NCBI GenBank assembly: GCA_002401195.1
Contig: NVSI01000029.1
Coordinates: 1,860-7,474, forward strand
Direction of reading: 5' to 3'
Source of the DNA: Alphaproteobacteria bacterium
Lineage (GTDB): Bacteria > Pseudomonadota > Alphaproteobacteria > Micavibrionales > UBA1664
Length of the DNA stretch: 5,615 bases
Part shown: positions 5,143 through 5,615 of the stretch, in pieces
Position numbering within the stretch: position 1 is the stretch's first letter
How the letters are laid out: the number at the start of each line of letters is the position of its first letter
The notes under the pieces: generated by a model
Databases searched by the model: none
The model's input: only the letters and a program-made list of their open reading frames with translations
What the model was told of the DNA's origin: nothing
Translations under genes and position numbers: made by a program

Positions 5143-5610
5143 TTATTCTATAATAGCCAAAACATCGCCGAATTCGACCGGAGATGTATCAATTGCAACG
5201 ATTTTAGTAACCGTTCCAGCCTTCGTGGCCTTGATTGGGTTCATAACCTTCATCGCCTCAATGATCATAATTGTATCACCAACGGACACTTTGTCACCAA
5301 CAGACACAAAATCCGCCGCGCCAGGTTCAGGCGCCATATAGGCCGTCCCAACCATTGGTGATGTAAGCGCCCCAGGGTGCGAAGCATCAGTCGCCGCAGG
5401 AGTTTCTTCAGCAAGGGCCGCAACCGCAGTAGTCGGAGAAAGAACAGGAGCCGCCGCCATCGCAACGGGCGCCGCAACTTGTGTAACCGTCACTTCACGG
5501 GTCACACGAATTTTCATGTCTTTCCCTTCAACTTCGATTTCAGTCAACCCTGTATCATTAAGGATTTCCGCCAATTCACGGATATTCGTGCTATCAATTT
5601 TCATCGCCAT
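5143..5610 (-). CDS. accB: Biotin carboxyl carrier protein of acetyl-CoA carboxylase (BCCP)
   Basis: Carries the biotin that shuttles carboxylate from AccC to the AccAD carboxyltransferase. The 155 aa equal the family norm (156 in E. coli). Residues 1-38 form the N-terminal segment (IRELAEILNDTGLTEIEV). An Ala/Pro/Thr-rich flexible linker spans about 41-78, and the biotinyl domain runs from about 81 to the end. SPMVGTAYMAPEPGA (84-98) is the conserved entry with the thumb region. Lys121 within EAMKVMN (118-124) is the biotin attachment site, expected to be modified by a BirA-type ligase not seen here. The last residues, VEFGDVLAIIE, are typical. ATG 5610 is preferred over ATG 5604, but only five bases lie upstream, so its ribosome-binding site and promoter are outside the window and the true start cannot be confirmed. 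Confidence 0.96.
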   Translation of the reverse strand: MAMKIDSTNIRELAEILNDTGLTEIEVEGKDMKIRVTREVTVTQVAAPVAMAAAPVLSPTTAVAALAEETPAATDASHPGALTSPMVGTAYMAPEPGAADFVSVGDKVSVGDTIMIIEAMKVMNPIKATKAGTVTKIVAIDTSPVEFGDVLAIIE

Positions 5611-5615
5611 AAAAC

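Overview
The window looks like chromosomal DNA from a moderately AT-rich alphaproteobacterium. I infer this from the overall character of the ribosomal proteins, including an L9 with a long acidic/alanine-rich tail, and from the accB-accC pair; no rRNA or lineage marker is present, so the assignment is tentative. There are nine convincing protein genes. I see no tRNA, rRNA, CRISPR array, insertion sequence or prophage gene.

Left part, plus strand (1-1708): a GNAT-type acetyltransferase, possibly cut at its 5' end by the window edge. It is followed by a compact set of three genes: two small proteins I do not recognise, whose ends overlap by ATGA, and a Dps-type ferritin-like protein with an intact ferroxidase site. 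Just after dps there is a strong Shine-Dalgarno sequence and an ATG that opens a frame of only three codons.

Middle (1707-2339), minus strand: a self-contained single-gene transcription unit encoding a small exported protein of unknown function. It has a textbook sigma-70 promoter (TTGACA, 17 bp, TATTAT), its own ribosome-binding site, a signal peptide and an intrinsic terminator. The terminator that ends this unit and the one that ends the ribosomal operon just upstream are almost identical (21 of 22 bases) and in the same orientation. They bracket the unit as a 606-bp-spaced direct repeat.

Right part, minus strand (2373-5610): rpsF-rpsR-rplI (S6, S18, L9) transcribed toward the exported-protein gene. 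Upstream of rpsF are a recognisable promoter and a leader hairpin that could be an S6:S18 autoregulatory site. Further upstream lie accC (biotin carboxylase) and accB (biotin carboxyl carrier protein), the first two components of acetyl-CoA carboxylase. No strong terminator separates accC from the rpsF promoter, so some read-through is possible.

Most of the window is ordinary housekeeping sequence. The points most worth a second look are the terminator-bracketed single-gene cassette, the two unknown genes coupled to dps, the rpsF leader hairpin and the three-codon frame after dps. I did not find clear evidence of a previously undescribed system.
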